Source: Paraescarpia echinospica
Lineage: Eukaryota > Annelida > Polychaeta > Sabellida > Siboglinidae
DNA length: 64,000 nt
Direction: 5' to 3'
Assembly: GCA_020002185.1 (NCBI GenBank)
Contig: CM034534.1
Span: 19,074,271 to 19,138,270, forward strand
Below, piece by piece: positions 23,877 to 35,487 of this stretch. Each line of letters starts with the position of its first letter. Within the stretch, counting starts at the first letter, position 1. Position numbers and translations under genes: made by a program. The notes below the pieces were generated by a model. It was not told the DNA's origin. It ran no database searches and was given only the letters and a program-made list of their open reading frames with translations.

Positions 23877-24889
23877 GTAGATATGTTAACCAAACATTGG
23901 TTATAACCTAAAAACATGCCACATAGCCTAGGAGTAGACTGTGTCCTAAACATGTTTCCAGAAGTGTAAGTATCAAGTATTTGTCTTGGTAATTGTTACA
24001 AAAATGGCTGCAACATCCATTTTCAACATAGATAATGTTCTGTTATGTTGTAATTCAAATAATATGTAGTACATTGTTGTTTTTCCTGTACGTTTTTTTG
24101 TATAACTAAATGTTTGTACATCTGACATTATTTTTGTCGACTAGCCAGCAAGCCCTTTTGGGTGGTGCGAGAATTGAGACTTTTTAAATTGCATCCGGGA
24201 CATCTTTAAGATGGAGATCGTGAGGTCAACACATTTCAAAAAGATGTTCTTCAAGTTGCAACAGAGGAACTGAATGTTTTTCTACGTCATCGTAAATATA
24301 TTTATGTCATCTATATAAATATTGTTGCATATACACAGACAATTCGTATAATTTTCAACGTATTGAAGTTTGAAACCTATGGATGTGTGTTTTGGCTGGT
24401 TAAAAATAATTACACAATTTTAGTTTTTTTCGATGTCATTGTTAAAATAGCAATCCCTTCTACAAATATGCCATTGGGAGAGACCTGACATTTTGATTTG
24501 TTTTCAGGTTATTGCACCTAAATGCATGCAGGCCAATCTGACCACTGCATTGTTGTTTTATGTAAACAGCGAAGGGAAAAACAAATATTAATAATAGTAG
24601 TAGACTTCTTAAAATACTAGACCAACGCCTTTTTACCTTGCTCACTGCATATTCAGCGTAAAGAAAAAAAAATTATTTATACACAATTGATTTCAGATGA
24701 TCCACCCACGTGTACAGTCTCACAATATACACTTTGTCTGTTGCCGAATAAATATAACTTGTAATCATAGTATAGTATAGTATGCTCACAATCAATAATG
24801 TTCAAAACATCAGTGATACCAACATTTCGTAATAAATGGACATTTCCCAAGAGGAAAGCAAAAACAAATTTTGTTGATACCATCGTTGA

Positions 24890-25010
24890 GTATTGAGCAC
24901 GCACATACGCACACATGCCACACGCAAATACAAACACATAACCATACACACACGCACGCGTGCATGTACACACACACATGCACGCACGCTGGCACGCACG
25001 CACACAATTT
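24890..25010. repeat. (CA)n/(CGCA)n-rich tract
   Basis: Degenerate ACAC/ACGC repeats, matching the tract at 48120-48245. Predicted frames across it are Cys-Val or His-Thr low complexity. Confidence 0.85.
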
Positions 25011-25224
25011 ATATTTCTACATAGCTCGAATGCAGATAATACACGGATTTTCATTATTGCGTCTAACACTGATATACAAATTGCTCCCTAAACCCAGTCA
25101 CAGTGTTGTCTTAGTTGTCTTGAAGACTGTTAAGCCTACTAAACGAAATGCTAGGTTAAAAGATGATAAGACATATTCGTCGCTATTTGCCACTTTCAGT
25201 TGCAAAAAATCATTGTAAATATTG

Positions 25225-25760
25225 CCCTGAATGATATTATAAAATTAGAACGTGTGCTAATTTGCTTAACAATGCTTGTAGGCCTGTCGCTCGATTTCCG
25301 CGGTATTTTCACTCACGGCCACTTCTGATGCGTCTCTCTTGGCTTCCAGTCTGATATCGATCATTTTACAAATTTATCCTATTACCTACCAGAAACTTTC
25401 AAGTAACCGGCTTATTTATAATAATTGCAGAGTCCAGGTTCGAACATCTGTACGGTTTATATATTTTGTTGCACATAATCTTTGGAAGTTGGTCCCTTTT
25501 TTTAAGTTGGCAATATTGAACAATACAGCCGTCACTTAAAACCTTACCTGGGTAACCGTATTTCTCCACCCATCCATCCCTCCATCCATCCATCCATCCA
25601 TCCATTAATATGTTCACAACTTTAAAATTGCTGATCAATTTTGAGATTAAATGACCATTTCGCTTAATGATTATTTCAGGTTAGTGTACAAAACATTAGG
25701 CGCACAATATGTTACCTTATTATTATTAGTATTAAATGTTCATATTATAAAAAAAAACAT
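25225..25760 (+). mobile_element. L2-type LINE 3' end with CCAT repeat
   Basis: + strand remnant of the L2 C-terminus: KLERV near 25245, RFSR/HSRPLL-like sequence near 25300, FYKFILLPTRNF-type degraded text, and VRTSVRFIYFVAHNLWKLVP near 25440-25500 equivalent to FVPRV...APTLWN. A (CCAT)n tract at 25562-25605 and an ATTATTATTA tail near 25720 close it. The same insertion, shared by duplication, is at 48505-49180. Confidence 0.65.
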
Positions 25761-25882
25761 TATCATAACGGTAGTTATTTTACGACGTGAACGTTTTAAA
25801 AATGTATGTTCAATAATCGATTTTTCTAAATCCACCGGCATTGTTCATAAAAAAATTGCAGCTGTTATCGCATTCTTTTCAG

Positions 25883-25950
25883 AATCTATCTTGAAGAACC
25901 TGTCTACCCTTACCCTGTACGACTGTCGTAAGGCATGTGACTTGTGAGAA
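25883..25950 (+). pseudogene. DEG/ENaC CPxxC exon relic, truncated
   Basis: After TTTTCAG (25876-25882) the frame reads SILKNLSTL, then YDCRKACDL, homologous to SVNKNLSV plus CDCPKSCEIT of the exon at 101 and to the split exon at 49315. The first cysteine pair is degraded (YDC for CDC, RKAC for PKSC). Homology stops at the TGA near 25946. Nothing of the long insert is visible downstream to 26270, a stretch that otherwise holds nothing I recognise. Confidence 0.65.
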
Positions 25951-26898
25951 GATAGCACGCTGAAAGAAGAGTTTCGGGATTCTGATATATATTTTCTCGC
26001 TAACAGCTTGTAGGGAATATCCAGTTAATTATCTCTGACAGAACTGTCACAGTCTTCATATCAATGTTTTGCTGTGGAGGATTGGCATATCTTCAATGAT
26101 AAATTTTAAACCCAAAATACAAGATAATATTCTGCAGCATTCTGAAAATGTTACTACCTATGTGCCATTCTCAACGTAAAAGGGCAGTTCAGCTACAAAG
26201 AATGACTTTTATGTGCTGCCATCGCGCAGCCGATACGGCGACAGAGCTGTCTTGGTCTATGTTCCCCCAAAAATGATTTGTGGCGGTATGTTTTGTTCTT
26301 CTTTTTCTTCATCTTCTTCTTATTATTATTATTAGTTTTATTCTTATTATTAGTAAGTACAGTTTTTAACAATTTGTTTATAAGAGAGTATATGTGCAAC
26401 GTGAACAGTATTGAGTTAGTTGCAGTTTCTTGCTACCATACAGACTGATCCCTTTGGCAGCTGACACATTACACTTTTACAAAATTACCGGCCGCCAGGT
26501 CCGGCCAGCAAAATAAGAAACGTGTGTCACGCGGATATTTTTCGTCTTAAGCATCATTTGGAAATAACTTTCTTAACAGTGACCATATCAATATTGTCAC
26601 AACCTGTATACTTTTGTGTTTTATAAGTTGTTGACAATATGTGTTATCTCACTTGCATCTACCCCGTCCTAGAATGTAATGCTTTGTTTAATATTTTATA
26701 AATAATCAAGTACACACATATTCCCATTTGGTACATTTAGTCCTAAGTTTGTAAAGAAATATTTCAATCCGTCTACAGACAATAATTATGTCTTATTTAT
26801 AATTGTCACACTATTATTAATAAACGATTTTTGATAAATTGAATGTAGTAGTTGTTTTCTTGTTCTTTCTTGTTAAATTGAATGTAGTAGTTGTTTTC

Positions 26899-26899
26899 T

Positions 26900-26949
<50 letters not shown>

Positions 26950-26990
26950 CGTGTGTGTATGTGTATGCGCGCCTGTATGTGGGTGCGTGT
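26899..26990. repeat. (GT)n microsatellite
   Basis: About 45 bp of pure GT followed by GCGT-rich sequence. Preceded by a short direct repeat of TTGAATGTAGTAGTTGTTTT (26839 and 26879). Confidence 0.95.
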
Positions 26991-27039
26991 ACACGGGCGT
27001 ACGTACGTGCATCATGCAATGTGTATAAAATTGCTTAGG

Positions 27040-27600
27040 TTTTGACTCTTTCTCCGCGTTTTTCTCACTCTGTGCCACATTCGAACTCTCTCCAGTGGCT
27101 TACTGTTCGATTTCGTATAATTATTAAGGTCTGTACCATCTAGCACATCATACACTTTCGATTAAGCAATCATCATATTTATATTCATTGCTTGCTCTTG
27201 TATGAAAACCTATCCAGCTTCGAACACCTTGTTCTGACTTACTGTTTGTCCTCGAGTCACCACTAACAGTGGAACTAGGTTTTTTTTGCCGCACCAACTC
27301 TTTTGAATATGCTCCCTCTTAGCATTATATCAATTGAAAAAATAAAACATCGTCATTTAAAAACTAATATTTACGAACTTGCTTATCCACCATTGCTTCC
27401 TGAGGTATCCACCCATCTGCTAACGTCTTTAATACGGCTTATTGATTCTGAGATTCATCAGCCCTATTGTCTTGATTCACCTCTCTGAGCTTTGTTTTCA
27501 AGGATGTCGGCGCAATAGACGTTACCTTATTATTATTGTTATTAGTAGTAACCTTAATGTTATTATTAAGTCGACAATCTGCTACAATTGTAGGATTACA
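27040..27600 (+). mobile_element. L2-type LINE 3' end (copy c)
   Basis: Same structure as 15440-15960: frames reading SPRFSHSVPHSNSLQWL near 27055, LKTNIYELAYPPLLP near 27358, and a TTATTATTATTG tail near 27525. Stops interrupt all frames. Confidence 0.72.
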
Positions 27601-28414
27601 GAAGGAACAATGAATATAAGTTGATATTGCGCTGATGCAAATGCTAACAAATGTTTGACTGCAGAATAGGAAAAAAGGAATACCATAATTTGATAGATGA
27701 ACGGAATAAATCATGTAAAGAAAAGAAACGCATTCAAAATTACAAAATGTAAAACAAGGATAGGAATAGAAGTGAGACTGCTGAAAAGGAACACATTGAC
27801 ATCACATTAATTGTACTCGGGATCGTCAGGTCGCATTAACTATGTATTATAATTAAGCAAGCCATTGACCCCTTTGAAGACATCCTGGCCACAGTCAAGA
27901 AACGGAAGCCAAAGTGGTACGGTCACGTTACAAGATCAACGGCCGTACAAACACCATCCTGCAAGGCACTTTGTCAGGAAGAAGAAAGAGAGGCAGAGAT
28001 GGAAGAGGTGTGAAGAGAACACCCAGGAGTGGACTGGTTTGACCTTCGGTATCTCCCATAGGAGGGAAGAGAATAGAAAGATATGGCGGTAGCTGACGTG
28101 AAATCATCAGTGTTGCACAACGACCGCCTGGGTACGGGATTAAGAACTCATTTTGATTTGTTCATATCAGAAAGGTGTCTGCTGGAACATGTGGAAAGCA
28201 CCGTTCCATGTGGTATTTTCCTCAATGCTGAATGATGGAAGTACACGCCCAATGGAACACTCATTACAAAGGTGACATATTCACGACGCGTTGTTAATTA
28301 TTGTAAGCGCAATGACAAATAAATGTCATATAGGCAATTATATGGCCTTTTCTAAATGTCAACAAAATGTCAACGAAACATTAGCATAGCTTCTACCAAA
28401 TGCCAAACGCAACA

Positions 28415-28640
28415 CGCCATTTAATTAGCGTCGACGACCATAACACATGCATAAAACATGCACACATCGAATAGTGTTTAGTTTGACGCAAAGTTTTGTC
28501 AGCCACCAACAAAGAGAAGAAAACCCGGAGCTCAGAGCCATTACAGCCAATAGAAAAGCCTGATGACAACGGATGTGACTCGAGAGAGAGAAAGAAACTT
28601 TGGAGAGGTTCAATAGTTTCCAGGTTCAAATCGTTATCCG
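28415..28640 (+). pseudogene. DEG/ENaC exon-1 relic (copy 2)
   Basis: Matches the intact 5' region at 54950: GCCATTTAATTAGCGTCGACG (28417), AGTGTTTAGTTTGACG (28471), GGATGTGACTCGA (28570) and GAGAAAGAAACTTTGG (28590). The ATG is lost (GACGCAAAG replaces GACGACATG) and the frame contains stops. The TATAAAA of the intact promoter reads CCATAACA here. Confidence 0.72.
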
Positions 28641-28956
28641 TTTAAAGATAAGTAGACTGAACTTTTCTCATAATGGCTCTAGGCGTGTTAGTTCAATAAG
28701 AACCAGAGAGCTCGTATTTGGTATGAAACAAATTTTGAAATAATCTAAACCTCCTAAATCCATCACTACAAAACATAGAAAAACGCATTTAAATCCCTTA
28801 GTAAACACCTAACAACCATTACATTCTCAGCAGACAAGGGTCGTGTCAGACAGGAGATGAATGTGATATAACGTATTCCAAACAAAGGTCTAAGCCAACA
28901 ACCACTTTCAAGAGTAGATTCTTCACAACACTAAGGAAAGATGGAACAACCATTTA

Positions 28957-29004
28957 GTATATATATATATATATATAATACATATATTTATCACGTAATG
29001 CATA

Positions 29005-29085
<81 letters not shown>

Positions 29086-29111
29086 TGTTTGTGTATGTGT
29101 GTAGGTGTTTG

Positions 29112-29161
<50 letters not shown>

Positions 29162-29195
29162 CACACATATATATACTGATATATATATACACCTT
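28957..29195. repeat. (TA)n-(TG)n-(TA)n compound microsatellite
   Basis: TA run at 28957-28978, TG run at about 29015-29084, TA runs at 29110-29185. All open frames here are simple-sequence artefacts. Confidence 0.97.
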
Positions 29196-29740
29196 TCTGT
29201 GGGTAAAAGTATTGATTTTGTAGTCAAAACAAAACATGTTAAACGTTTTGTAAATACGGATCAGATTGTCGTGGATGTGCCGCTGTGGCTATGTGACGCG
29301 TTCAGTAGTTCACAAACGTGATATACAAAGGGTAAATAAGCAGTTTAAACATTATCGTAATACATATTTAATTGTCATGGTCAAAACATCACATTTGTAG
29401 CATATCAGCATAGCATTTCACGTCAGGGATAATTGCAGTTGCCATTAATCCTGCAATAACGCATCACAAAACCTAAGTGAACAATCACATTAGCTAAAGC
29501 AGCTTATTCAAATGGGACATGATATCCAATTTTCAAAACTCTATTCAATTAAAACCACATCGTTATACAAGTATGGCCATAGATCTTGCAACAATTAAAC
29601 AACAGGCAAACAGTGTCGTTGCACGATTTAAAATAAGCGTCCATACAATAGCGTTGTATCAATAATTGAACTCTACACACTGATTCAACAGGATGTCATA
29701 GGTCAACTAAACGACATAACAGTGCGAGGCTATCGCTCAC
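29196..29740. other. Unassigned stretch
   Basis: No repeat boundary or coding block is defensible in this interval. Confidence 0.5.
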
Positions 29741-29975
29741 AGAGTTGATTCAATTGAAGCATCGTGTGAATTCAATGCGGCTGCCATAAGTGGTAATTAG
29801 CTTAACATTGAAGAGTTGAACAAAGCGCTGAAAGACGCTATGACTCACGAGCGGAATATGCAGGAGCGAGGGTGGCAAATTATGTAGACATATTAAACGC
29901 GATGGAAAGACGAAGTAGGGAATTGGGAATACGATTACTTGGGGTATTTGTTTAGACCCTACATCAACACAGGTT
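29740..29975 (+). pseudogene. Unrecognised coding remnant
   Basis: One + strand frame reads HRVDSIEASCEFNAAAISGN, stop, LNIEELNKALKDAMTHERNM, then QERGWQIM, stop, TRWKDEVGNWEYDYLGY and RPYINTG. The composition is charged and aromatic like real protein, with only three stops in about 75 codons, so it may be a decayed exon, possibly from a channel ectodomain. I recognise no family and cannot align it to the long exon at 101-1661. Confidence 0.3.
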
Positions 29976-31053
29976 AAGCCCAATTCAAGTCCAAGTGGGA
30001 CTTTATGACACGTTGCAGTATGTCGAAAGCAAGAATTGTTTTAACCTGTATTTCAATAGTTTTTTCAGATGCAGTATTTTTGTATGTATTCTGGTATGGT
30101 ATTCCCGAACGAAGGACCAGAGTGATTAATTGTAAATTTCCGTGTGTTTGTTTGCGCTTCATGAGCAAAGTAAGCAATACCGTTCCTAGTGTTGTGATTG
30201 TGGATTTCCCTATTTCTTTGAAATAGAGTTGCATTGCTGGTTGGAAGTGTTTGACGATTATGCTTGAACACAATCAGCCCTATTTGCATTTGGTAAATAC
30301 TATCAATGTTTAGTAAATTATTCTGTTTAAATAGCGGTAACAAGGTAATCAGAGTCGTTGATGATTCTAATGGTTTTCTTTTGTAGCATTTTGACTTTGT
30401 TTAGTTTTGTGGAGTATATATATTAGCCCATGTCAGCGTACAGTATTGGAGATGTGGTAAAACTGAAGAACAGTAAATCTTTTAAGACGTGTGTGGGGAG
30501 GAACTGTTTTAACTTGCAGAGTATGCCAACATTTCGTGCAAGTTTATATGTCAGTTTATTCAATGCACAGAACTATGTAAATGTTCATCTATATACACGC
30601 AAAGAAATTGAATGAATTTACCTTGGGGAATGGTCGATCCGTTAATCTGTATTGCTTGAGACGGCATATTGTACTTTTTATTGACTGACGTGAATATAAT
30701 GTAATTATTAGTAAGGAACCACTGTGTTATTTTTTATTTTCATTATTAACCTCATCTATGAGTGTAGTTAAATTATGTGAATGATACATACTAGAACTAG
30801 AAGTTCATTATATTTGATGTGTTACAAAGATCGCTGATGTAGAGAATAAATAATAGTGGCACTAGTATAGAGCCTCGTCGTACACCACACATCACTGTCA
30901 CGTGGTCTGAACTTACATTGACGTAACATATTGTGACCTGTGTTCTGGGTTTCTCTTGAACCAGGTGAGAATGTGCCCTCTGATGACATAGCAGTTAAGT
31001 TTTTGGAACACAAGACTGTGGTCTATAGTGTCGAAAGCATTAGATAGGTCAAT

Positions 31054-31079
31054 ATATATATATATATATATATATATTG
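31054..31079. repeat. (TA)n tract inside LINE reverse transcriptase
   Basis: About 25 bp of TA sits between the SSNPF and DLSNAFD blocks of the host LINE, replacing or adding codons and changing the frame. Confidence 0.9.
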
Positions 31080-32457
31080 AAGGGGTTGCTTGATATTTTA
31101 TCTATACGATTTACTAGACCCATGTAAGTGGAATATTTTTTCCTGAAACCGTATTGTTCTTCTGATATAATATGGGACTGGTTGAGAAAGCGTTCTAGTC
31201 GATTATACATCAGTCGCTCCAGTATTTTTGAGAAATATGGCAAGATAGAGATTGATCTATAGATACAGGAGTTATTCGGGTCACCTTGTTTATATACTGG
31301 AATTACTTTCGCCGCTATTTTTAATTGATGTGAAACCACTCCAGTGGAAAATGAATTGTTAATATATACGATAGTAGAGGAGCTATGTGGGGATTTATTT
31401 TTCGCATAATAAGTGGATCAATGTTGTCAAAGCAAGTAGATGTGTTAGACTTCAAATTACATAATAGTGAACCAATGTCCTCGGGACACGTGGGCCGACA
31501 GAAAAAGTTCTGAGGATTTGTCTTAACAAATGCAGTTGGGTCATTACCCGTTGTGGGTATGTCTTTAACAAGAGTTGACGCAACACAAAATAATCATTGA
31601 ACTCGTTTGCTATGTCCTTGGGGTTTGTAGTTTCTGAGCCGTCCGATAAGGTGAAACTTGTGCTCAGGTATGAGTCTTTTGATTTGCAATTCAGGACTTC
31701 TTTAATTAATTGCCATGACTTCTCTGCATTACCTTTATGGAGATCAAATTTATTTTTATACTGATTTCTCTTTGAGAGCCTGATAATATGTGTCAGTTTA
31801 TTGTTATATGTTGTGTACATTGTTTCATTGTTAAATGTACGGCTCGTTTTGAATTATTTATATAATATATGTGTGTTTGCTTGATTTTAGTATACCCTTG
31901 GTCAACCATTCGAAACTAGGATTGTCTCTAACTTTATTTTTTTTAATAGGAAGACATTCATCAAGTAATGTGTTAAGTCTGTATATGTATGCATTGTATG
32001 AGGCATCTGGGCTAGGTTCGTTGTAGACATCATCCCAGTTGGTACGATCTAATTTTATTTTTAATTTTGCCAAGCGTTTTCACTTTTAATTCGTCTCTAC
32101 GGTTTTGGTTCCTGGTTTAAATGGATATTACAAATGTCATGAAAGTTGAATACTGGGAGTTGGTCAGATATAACAGAGTATAAAATGCCAGACAGCAATT
32201 CTAGTTGGTTTACTAATTGTTGGGTAAAATACATTTGCAAACATCATCATCACCATCATCATTGTGCAGCCTTGGTGTCCCGTGGTTGGGCAACGGGCTC
32301 AGCATGTCGTTTCCAAATCTGCCTGTCATGCGCTATCCTATGCCATATGGTGCCCTTCCAATACTCGTCTAGTTCGTCTCTCCACCGTCTCGCCGGTCTT
32401 CCTCTAGATCGTTTCCCTTTCTAACGTCTCGAGGTTGTGATTCGCGATGTCCGTCGG

Positions 32458-34925
32458 TTATCTTGTAGTCTGCTGATGTGCCCTGCCCAGGTCCACTTCT
32501 GCCTTCTGATTTGTTCTATCACGTCTATGACCTTTGTCTTCAGTCTTACCCAGATGTTTGGTTTTTTTTCTCTCCCGATATGTGATGTTTAACATACTTC
32601 TTTCCATATCTGTTTGTGCGGCTGCTAGCTTGTTCTTTGCCTGGATGGTGATTGCCCATGATTCCGCGTCGTACGTCATCGCTGGAAGTACGCATGAGTT
32701 GCACACTTGTCTCTTCAAGCAGATTCCAAAGTTACCCTTTAAGATATCGTGGTGTTTGTCGAATGCTGTCCAGCCGGCGGTGATCCTTCTTTGAATTTCC
32801 TTGTCTTGGTTTTTGTCTCTGATAGTGTATCGCTGTCCCAGATAGACGTAGCTTTCAACTTTCTCTATCGGCGTCGTGTTGATATATATTGGTGTGTCAT
32901 TTTCTAGCATCACTTTTGTCTTCGAGATGTTCATCTTTAGACTTTGTTTATCATTTTCATCAGCAAGCTTCTGCAGCATGTTTTGTTGTTCTTGTGGTGT
33001 AGTAGCGCATATGAGTATGTCGTCGGCGAAGCGAAGATGGCTGAGATATTCTTCGTCTATCCTCAAGCCTCTGGTTTCCCAGGTCAGTCTTCGTAATATG
33101 CTTTCGAGTGTTGCCGTGAACACCTTGGACGATATGGTGTCACCCTGACGTACTTCTCTTTTGATGTTAATCTTGTTGCTCTTTTTGTGTAGGTGGACTG
33201 TCACCGAGGTGTTGGTGCAGATGTCTTTCAGGAGATCGATGTACACATATTTTATCCCCTGTTCTTGAAGGGAGGTCAGTATTGCTTGAGTTTGCATGTA
33301 GTTGAAAGCCTTCTCGTAATAAACGAAAGCGCTGCAGAGCAGAACAATTTCATGCTCTGCAGCGCTTTCGTCGACTACGAGAAGTGCCGAGAATATAATA
33401 TTATTATATTATAATATTATTATATTATTGGCACTTCTCTGTCAGTTGATTTACGACGTGTGTGTGATCTGTCGTTGAGTACCTTCTTCTGAATCCTGCT
33501 TACTCTCGTGGTTGGTTTTCGTCGATTGTCTTTTCTAGCCTATTCGATAGTATCTTTGTGAGTAATTTGTAGACGTTTGATAACAGACATATCGGTATGT
33601 AGTTCTTTAAATCTTTCTTATTTCCCTTCTTGAAGTTTACCACCGTCTTTGAGTTCTTCCATGCGGTGGGTATTCTTCATTATGATAAGCATTTAGTATG
33701 TAGCTTAACCCGTGTCGTCGAGAGGATATCTTCTCCTGCTTTTTATGTTTCTATGTTTATATTGTCGTTGCCTGGTGTCTTCCAATTCTTCATATCTCTT
33801 AGCGCTTTTCCCACCTTCATGGTGCCATCTCTGGTACCTCGTTCGGGTCGGTGTGAAGTGTGGTACTCCGTTCACTGTCGAATAGGTCGGTGTAGAATTC
33901 CTCGATTCGTTCCATGATCATATGTTGGTCTTAAATTTCTCTATCCTGCATGTCTAGAAGTATAATCAGTCTGTCTTGGCCTAGTGCCTGTGTTCTTCTT
34001 ACTTTCTTCAGACTCTTTGATGACATAATCATTTCTCGTATGATCTCTTGTTTGTATTTTCTGATGTCCTCCTTCGCTTTCTTTTTGATGGTTTTGCATA
34101 TTTCTGCGTACTATGTTTGTTTCTTACGGTCACCGTTATCTACCATTTCTTGTTGTTTCTTCATTAGTGCTCGGGTCGGTGACGATATTCACGTCACTAC
34201 ATGCCTGTTGATTGCTTTGGCTACACTTGTTGCACTTAGTTGGATCATCTAAGTTATGTTTTCGCTAATGGTGTCGATGTCGTCTAGTTCCTGTAGTGTC
34301 TCGAATCGATTTCGCAGTTTGAGTTGGAATTCGATCTTTTTCTTCTGATTTGTGTGATATCTACACTCGGTGGTCTCTTGTTTACCAATTTATTCCTTTC
34401 AGCCTTGACGTCCAGTTTGGTGTTGATCATTACCATTCTGTGATCACTTCCGATGTTAACTTGGTTGATGACAGTTACGTCAATGACCATGTCTGGCCTG
34501 TTTTTCAGGATGTAGTCAATATCGTTCTTTGTTTCTCCATTTGGGCTTTTCCATATCCATCTCCTCCCGTCTTTCTTCTGGAACATGGTATTCATGATTT
34601 TGTACTTTTTTGATGTTGCCCATTCTACCAAGGTGTCGCGTCTTTCGTTTCTCATACCTTCGCCAAACTTGCCTGTTGCTGTTTCCGAAATATTTGTTCG
34701 TTTCCCTGTTTGCGCATTAAAGTCTCCCATCACTATCTTGTAGTGGGTTGGCTTTTCTAAGGTCTCATACTCGTTGTTGTAGAAGTTGTTTGTGTCCTCT
34801 TCTGAATATGATATTGTTGGCGCATATAGTTGTACTATCTTCAGTTTGTAGCGCCGTGTTATGCATAGAACAAGTTCTGCTACTCTGGGACTGATGCTGT
34901 TGTTGTTGTCGCTATTGTCATTCAA
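32458..34925 (-). pseudogene. RTE endonuclease-reverse transcriptase, broken ORF
   Basis: Two long frames survive: 34284-34925 (endonuclease with SISPRVAELVL, GDFNAQTGKR, DYILKNRPD, GSDHRMV) and 32458-33297 (RT fingers to thumb: QGDTISSKVF, FADDILIC, KMNISKTKVML, then YVYLGQRYTIRDKN and VLPAMTYDAESWAIT). Between them (33440-34280) the RT N-terminal region can be read only in pieces. The protein belongs to the RTE group often mis-annotated as a host endonuclease-reverse transcriptase. Function is lost. Confidence 0.82.
33310..33439. repeat. Two consecutive palindromes inside the RTE
   Basis: First hairpin: CTTCTCGTA (33310) and CGAAAGCGCTGCAGAGCA (33324-33341) pair with TGCTCTGCAGCGCTTTCG (33353-33370) and TACGAGAAG (33376-33384) around an 11-base loop. 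Second hairpin: GAGAAGTGCC (33379-33388) pairs with GGCACTTCTC (33430-33439) around an ATTATATTAT-rich loop. The sequence is an inverted copy of the codons for SAAFVxYEK of the RT. Confidence 0.92.
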
Positions 34926-35199
34926 TTTCCTGTTTATGAGAAATCCTTCTCCTGCTTGGCTGTTGTTCGCTTTTGAATGGTAGTAGAAGGCCGCTTTTTT
35001 GTAAGGTAGTGAAGCATTCCTATCTTCTTCGGACTTCTCCGATCCCGATCACGTCCCATACCAACTTGGTTTCCTTAATTTCTTCCTCCAGTTCTTGTAT
35101 ATGTTCATCTTTTAGCAGTCTTCTTAATTGATATGTTGCTATCTTCAGTCTACTTACCTTATCTCGGCGGCTCTTCTTGACCCAGATATTCCCCTGCAT

Positions 35200-35487
35200 G
35201 TAGACCTAGTTGACCCGGACCGTCTCCTTGGTCATAGACACTTTCGATGCTGCTGGGAACTTGGGGCCTTGGCTTCATTGTACTTTGCATGCTGGTGTTT
35301 TTGGCCTACCCTTCCACGCTGGCCAGTGCGGGTTGGAAGGGGGACGCCCTAGGGTGAACGAAATTGCCCAAGTTTCGACAAGGCCGCCAAAACAGTATCG
35401 AACCACCGCTCAGCCGACTCCGGGATTCGAACCCCGGACCTCCAGTCGAGCGTCCGGTACTCTAAACACTCGTCCACAGCGCCCCTA
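35200..35487 (-). mobile_element. tRNA-derived SINE sequence (head of the RTE insertion)
   Basis: The minus strand starts GGGGCGCTGTGGACGAGTG (A-box-like, TGGACGAGTG, 35466-35477) and has a perfect B box GGTTCGAATCC at 35423-35433, spaced as in a tRNA gene. Pairing of the T arm is off by one base, so it is not a functional tRNA. The downstream GTCGAAACTTGG is shared with the SINE at 56885-57217, which defines a family body. The border with the RTE leader lies somewhere between 35200 and 35320. Confidence 0.7.

Larger units (their letters stand above)
23225..25950 (+). repeat. Segmental duplication B, copy 1
   Basis: Colinear with 46465-49360: LINE N tail, cysteine exon, a stretch with GCCAATCTGACCAC (24530 and 47703), an ACAC/ACGC-rich tract, the L2 fragment with a CCAT repeat and the CPxxC exon. 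The two copies keep order and spacing over about 2.8 kb, apart from indels and microsatellite length. Within it, 23880-24870 is intronic and holds no coding block I can defend. 24140-24290 (with 47320-47470) is well conserved and begins after CAG, but every frame is broken. Confidence 0.8.
26280..28955 (+). repeat. Segmental duplication A, copy 2
   Basis: Second copy of the block at 14465-17490. It contains the TTCTTCTTTTTCTTC stretch (26300), an AT-rich unit, a TG tract, an L2 3' end, an exon-1 relic and part of intron 1. Compared with copy 1 it lacks the TA tract and Penelope tail at 16.0-16.2 kb. Confidence 0.75.
32240..35487 (-). mobile_element. RTE-type LINE headed by a tRNA-SINE, one insertion
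   Basis: The minus strand reads 5' to 3' as follows: tRNA-like head (35400-35487), a SINE body with GTCGAAACTTGGGCAA (~35385), RTE leader (KKSRRDKVSRLKIATYQLRR, ~35160), endonuclease (KIVMGDFNAQTGKR ~34730; GSDHRMVMINTKLD ~34430), reverse transcriptase in several frames (ICLLSNVYKLLTKILSNRLE ~33590; REVRQGDTISSKVFTATLES ~33150; LRFADDILIC, catalytic ADD, ~33030) and a CAT-rich 3' tail (32243-32262). The insert is bounded by TTGCA at 32235-32239 and 35488-35492. The SINE head and the RTE share one pair of target copies. Frameshifts and the palindrome at 33310-33439 make it inactive. A second, internally deleted copy of the family is at 61850-64000. Confidence 0.82.

Noticed and set aside
24140..24300. 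A conserved exon between the cysteine and CPxxC exons
   Set aside because: Conserved with 47320-47470 and preceded by CAG, but every frame is broken in both copies and none resembles a DEG/ENaC segment. It may just reflect the segmental duplication.
35400..35487. A functional tRNA gene
   Set aside because: Good A and B boxes, but the T-arm pairing is offset by one base, the acceptor stem does not close and a SINE body follows.
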